Positions 54,132 to 56,655 of a stretch of 56,655 nt of DNA are shown one piece after another. The DNA is from Saprospiraceae bacterium. Its GTDB lineage: Bacteria > Bacteroidota > Bacteroidia > Chitinophagales > Saprospiraceae. Under the pieces are notes generated by a model. It was not told the origin of the DNA, made no database searches, and saw nothing but the letters and a program-made list of their open reading frames with translations. The stretch covers positions 1 through 56,655 of the forward strand of contig BQJU01000046.1 of the NCBI GenBank assembly GCA_021604865.1. Direction: 5' to 3'. Numbering within the stretch: the stretch's first letter is position 1; each line of letters opens with the position of its first letter. The position numbers were made by a program, and so were the translations under genes.

Positions 54132-54686
54132 TTATTGCTGCACAACATCACCCCTCAGGGTCTCAATGAGTGCGCCAACCTCTGTAATCAGTTCAGTAGG
54201 TACATTGTTTTGAGTGGCACCAGTTACCACGGCACCGATAAAGTTGTCAAAATCAGTATTGTTGGATTTTGAAGCCATACGTGGATTTGTAGCTGGATCG
54301 TGTGCATCCTTCATATTTAATCCATTGTAGGAATAGTTTTCTGCACCAGAGGCTACTGTAAAGAAGTCGGTCAGGTTTTTGCTTAGGATAGCCAGATTGC
54401 TCAGGTTACCATTGCCAACTTCCATTAGAAGCGTTGCAAAAAACGGACTTAGATTGGGGTCAGCAGCAATGACAAAAATGGTGCTGTCTACCACGGAACG
54501 TAAACCCAGGCGACCTTGCTCAATCATTTGTCCGGGATTCGCTGGATCGGAAACCATAGTGGTACCGCCCAGTTTTTCATAAAGTGTAGGTTCTGGATCT
54601 GGGCTGTCATCATCATTATTACAAGCCGAAAAGGAAAATATAGATAGTACCATGACTACCATTAAGGAAGCGATTCTCAAGTTCAT
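54132..54686 (-). CDS. Truncated-haemoglobin-like lipoprotein
   Basis: A 184-aa lipoprotein (signal 1-21, FSFSAC). The mature part follows group I truncated globins: TLYEKLGG at helix A/B, DPNLSPFF, LTDFF, YNGLNMKDAHDP with the proximal-type His, and a final helix after NNVPTELI. It has an insert with ANPGQMIEQGRLGLRSV. Truncated haemoglobins bind O2 or NO; a lipid-anchored, extracytoplasmic form is unusual. Haem binding is inferred from the AHDP His only. Confidence 0.82.
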   Translation of the reverse strand: MNLRIASLMVVMVLSIFSFSACNNDDDSPDPEPTLYEKLGGTTMVSDPANPGQMIEQGRLGLRSVVDSTIFVIAADPNLSPFFATLLMEVGNGNLSNLAILSKNLTDFFTVASGAENYSYNGLNMKDAHDPATNPRMASKSNNTDFDNFIGAVVTGATQNNVPTELITEVGALIETLRGDVVQQ

Positions 54687-54761
54687 TTGTTTAGATTTAA
54701 ATGTGTTTAAAATTTTTTTACTGGAGTTTAGCTTGTTTGGAGGTGGACTGTAGCGGGTGTT

Positions 54762-55202
54762 TTACCGAAATACGCCTACCAGGAAATTACCGGCTTTGGC
54801 CAATAATGAATTTTTTCCGGTGATGGGGCAGGAGCCGGCGGCCATATCAGCACTGACAATAAAACGCTCGGCATTTAGATGGAATTCTTCCTGGATTTTG
54901 TCATAAACCGCTTGAGCAGATTGAACTTTGGGGTTGTGGCTATACACAACGATGCCATCGGGGATATTGAAATAGGCATGTTGAACACTCTCCAGATGGA
55001 GAATGCTGCCTTTAATGCGCGCTGCTATAGTGGAATCAATGGGCCCCTTGAAATCTATTCGACTTAATTGCATAGCGGGGCCGGAAGTGGCGATGGATTG
55101 TTGAGTGATTCCTATATGAATGGCTAATGCCAGACCCACCAATCCAAAAAATCCACAGGTGTAAGCAATAACTCTCAATCCTTTTTTATACAGACTCTTC
55201 AT
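54762..55202 (-). CDS. Membrane-anchored HMA-like domain protein
   Basis: A 146-aa protein with one N-terminal membrane helix (about 10-32). The following ~75 residues have the ferredoxin-like pattern of heavy-metal-associated domains (QLSRIDFKGPIDSTIAARIK, then VQHAYFNIPDGIVVYSHNP, then AVYDKIQEEFHL). The CxxC metal motif is absent and the C-terminus has SCPITGKNS. It may be a degenerate or metal-free HMA domain. It is the next gene upstream of the globin lipoprotein on the same strand. Confidence 0.7.
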   Translation of the reverse strand: MKSLYKKGLRVIAYTCGFFGLVGLALAIHIGITQQSIATSGPAMQLSRIDFKGPIDSTIAARIKGSILHLESVQHAYFNIPDGIVVYSHNPKVQSAQAVYDKIQEEFHLNAERFIVSADMAAGSCPITGKNSLLAKAGNFLVGVFR

Positions 55203-55350
55203 CAGAAAATGCTTTTGTACTATTATGTACGAGTCATTTTCTTATTTCGGATTATCAAGAGAGTATATTTTATTATTAATTAGAAAACTATCCCTAAAAC
55301 TTACCGGAAAATATCCAATAGTATAAATGAATAAAAACGGGTTCATCCCG

Positions 55351-56010
55351 TCAAGTCTTAATAGTCAAAAGCCCACCTAAATCCGCAAAAACAAAATCGG
55401 GTTGTTGATCCAGGATATCCATCACTCCACCTTTACGCTGAATCCAGGCTACTTGCAAGCCCGCAGCTTTGGCTCCGGCTACATCCCAGGTATTGGAAGA
55501 AACGAAGAGCAAATCCTGTTTTTTTAATTGTAATCCGCTGGCCGGTAGGTCGTATACTCCAGGAAATGGTTTGTATTCCCGGATTGTATGCACACTAAAG
55601 ATGCGTTCTATTGAGCTGCCGATATCATTGAATTTGACGGCTCTTTCCAATAGCTCTGGGTTGGCATTTGATAAAATGGCCAGGCGGTACTTCTGTTGTA
55701 ATTGTTGCAGGCTTTTTTTGACTTCGGGGTAAATTTTTAACTCGTAATAGCGGGCCATCAGATCAGCAGTAATGGCTTCACTGATTTCAAGTTGGAGTTG
55801 TGTGGCAGCAAATTGCAGGGCGTCAGTAGTAAGGGCATAAAAGTCCTTATAACGCCCCATCAGGCTGCGCAGCCAGGTGTATTCCAGTTGTTTCCGGCGC
55901 CAGATAGCTGCCAGTTCCGTAGCATGCGTTTCATAATAATGGTGAAGGCGTTCGTCAATGCTGTTGACGTTAAAAAGGGTACCGTAGGCGTCGAAGATGA
56001 TGGCTTTCAT
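55351..56010 (-). CDS. Haloacid-dehalogenase-type hydrolase
   Basis: A 219-aa HAD-superfamily protein of the L-2-haloacid dehalogenase type. Motif I is FDAYGTLF with nucleophile Asp7 (DAYGTL is characteristic of this group). Motif II is LSNANPE, motif III the Lys in REYKPFPGVY, and motif IV SSNTWDVAGAKAAG. It removes halide from 2-haloacids or acts as a phosphatase. It starts 8 bp after the Nudix gene's stop, so the pair is cotranscribed. Confidence 0.9.
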   Translation of the reverse strand: MKAIIFDAYGTLFNVNSIDERLHHYYETHATELAAIWRRKQLEYTWLRSLMGRYKDFYALTTDALQFAATQLQLEISEAITADLMARYYELKIYPEVKKSLQQLQQKYRLAILSNANPELLERAVKFNDIGSSIERIFSVHTIREYKPFPGVYDLPASGLQLKKQDLLFVSSNTWDVAGAKAAGLQVAWIQRKGGVMDILDQQPDFVFADLGGLLTIKT

Positions 56011-56018
56011 GGTAGGTG

Positions 56019-56573
56019 TTATCTATCCTCTTCATAATGATGAAAAAAACACAATAAGGCATTCACTGCATGTGGATGTTGAAACTGCCCGCTGAATAAT
56101 TTTTCCTTCACTTCAGAAATTGGTAAAAGAACGACTTCCACATCTTCTCCGATATCTAACTTGAGGTCATGAGTATGTTTGACCCCTGCTGCCCACCAAT
56201 GGTGTACATAACTATCCATAAATACCGGATTGGAAGGGATACGACCAAGGTATTGCCACTTTTGGGCGGAATGGCCGGTTTCTTCCTGTAACTCCCGGTG
56301 GGCGGCAATGCCATGTTCCTCTCCGGGATCCACAATGCCTCCAGGTAATTCCAGGGTATACTCACCGATGCCAAACCTGTATTGACGAACGAAAAGGATT
56401 TCCTGTTTATCCGTGACCGCCACAATGTTTACGGAGTCAGGAGATTCCAGGATGATCATACGCTCTGTCTGAGCATTGCGCGGATTGCGCATATAATCAA
56501 AACGGGCGTGAAAGAGCTTTAAGTCTGGTCCCTGCTCTGATCGGACCCGTTGCCATTCGTTGTTTTCAGTCAT
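56019..56573 (-). CDS. Nudix hydrolase, ADP-ribose-pyrophosphatase-like
   Basis: A 184-aa Nudix enzyme. The box fits fully: G79, E85, R93-E94-L95, E97-E98, G100 (GX5EX7REUXEEXGU). The ELPGG before the box and the preceding QYRFGIGEYTLE are typical of ADP-ribose or nucleoside-diphosphate-sugar pyrophosphatases. It starts 2 bp after the partial upstream gene and is followed by the HAD gene after 8 bp, so it lies in the middle of an operon. Confidence 0.92.
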   Translation of the reverse strand: MTENNEWQRVRSEQGPDLKLFHARFDYMRNPRNAQTERMIILESPDSVNIVAVTDKQEILFVRQYRFGIGEYTLELPGGIVDPGEEHGIAAHRELQEETGHSAQKWQYLGRIPSNPVFMDSYVHHWWAAGVKHTHDLKLDIGEDVEVVLLPISEVKEKLFSGQFQHPHAVNALLCFFHHYEEDR

Positions 56574-56575
56574 GC

Positions 56576-56655
56576 TTAATCCTTATCATCATCAATGATA
56601 GCATCATCAATAATTTCGTCGCCGTCTCCGTCCAGATCTTCGAATCCAGCAACTT
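56576..56655 (-). CDS. 3' end of an acidic protein gene running off the window
   Basis: Twenty-six codons of the minus strand before a TAA at 56576-56578 read as an acidic C-terminus (GFEDLDGDGDEIIDDAIIDD, then DKD). The stop is 2 bp before the Nudix ATG, as in an operon. Only the tail is in the window, so no family can be named. Confidence 0.6.
   Translation of the reverse strand, partial: VAGFEDLDGDGDEIIDDAIIDDDKD

Overview
The window looks like chromosomal DNA of a Bacteroidota bacterium, most probably of the Saprospiria type (Lewinella/Haliscomenobacter-like). The evidence is three proteins ending in type A type-IX-secretion (T9SS) sorting domains, one ending in a CHU_C/gliding-associated type B domain, many lipoproteins, fused 2-oxoacid dehydrogenase E1 subunits, DUF2480, almost no Shine-Dalgarno sequences, and Bacteroidota-type -7 boxes (TAnnTTTG) before several genes. 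No tRNA, rRNA, CRISPR array or intact transposase gene was seen.

Layout. 0.3-4.1 kb (minus): TonB_C-domain protein, S37-like peptidase, M19 dipeptidase. 4.2-7.2 kb (plus): SDR oxidoreductase, a GGTTTAG repeat block, aromatic amino acid decarboxylase. 7.2-8.9 kb (minus): a small membrane protein overlapping a radical SAM enzyme that resembles tetraether-lipid synthases. 9.2-12.8 kb (plus): a three-gene cassette of unknown function whose second protein has an EAD11-like N-terminus, then a RidA-like lipoprotein and a CPBP protease. 12.8-18.5 kb: Lgt-like protein, SPOR-like protein, cyclase, and an operon of enoyl-CoA hydratase, an 83-aa protein and fused E1. 18.5-33.3 kb: M36 protease, RlmB, secreted proteins, LexA-like S24 repressor, class V aminotransferase and two T9SS cargo proteins. 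33.6-40 kb: LolA, GH3, a 1.1-kb gene-free repeat cluster, PaaZ and a metallo-beta-lactamase-fold protein. 40.1-45.6 kb: IgGFc-domain/CHU_C adhesin, DinB, FMN reductase, PaaY-like hexapeptide protein and a TTG-started membrane protein. 45.8-50.4 kb: ScpB-DUF2480-lytic transglycosylase operon and FtsK. 50.9-56.6 kb: thiamine-binding protein, sulfatase, EamA transporter, truncated-globin lipoprotein, HMA-like protein, HAD phosphatase, Nudix hydrolase and the acidic C-terminus of a gene running off the edge.

Genes acting together. The enoyl-CoA hydratase/E1 operon and the distant paaZ gene share a 27-bp promoter-operator block (23/27 identical), so one TetR-type regulator encoded elsewhere probably controls both in acyl-CoA catabolism. 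The secreted metalloprotease at 29.7-33.3 kb has a (GATA)6 tract between its ATG and its signal peptide. The tract puts the frame out of register, which is the arrangement expected of a phase-variable surface or secreted protein. The EAD-like cassette at 9.2-11.6 kb is the best candidate for an undescribed system. Two MITE-like elements and a family of 15-bp palindromes with compensatory changes fill intergenic space.
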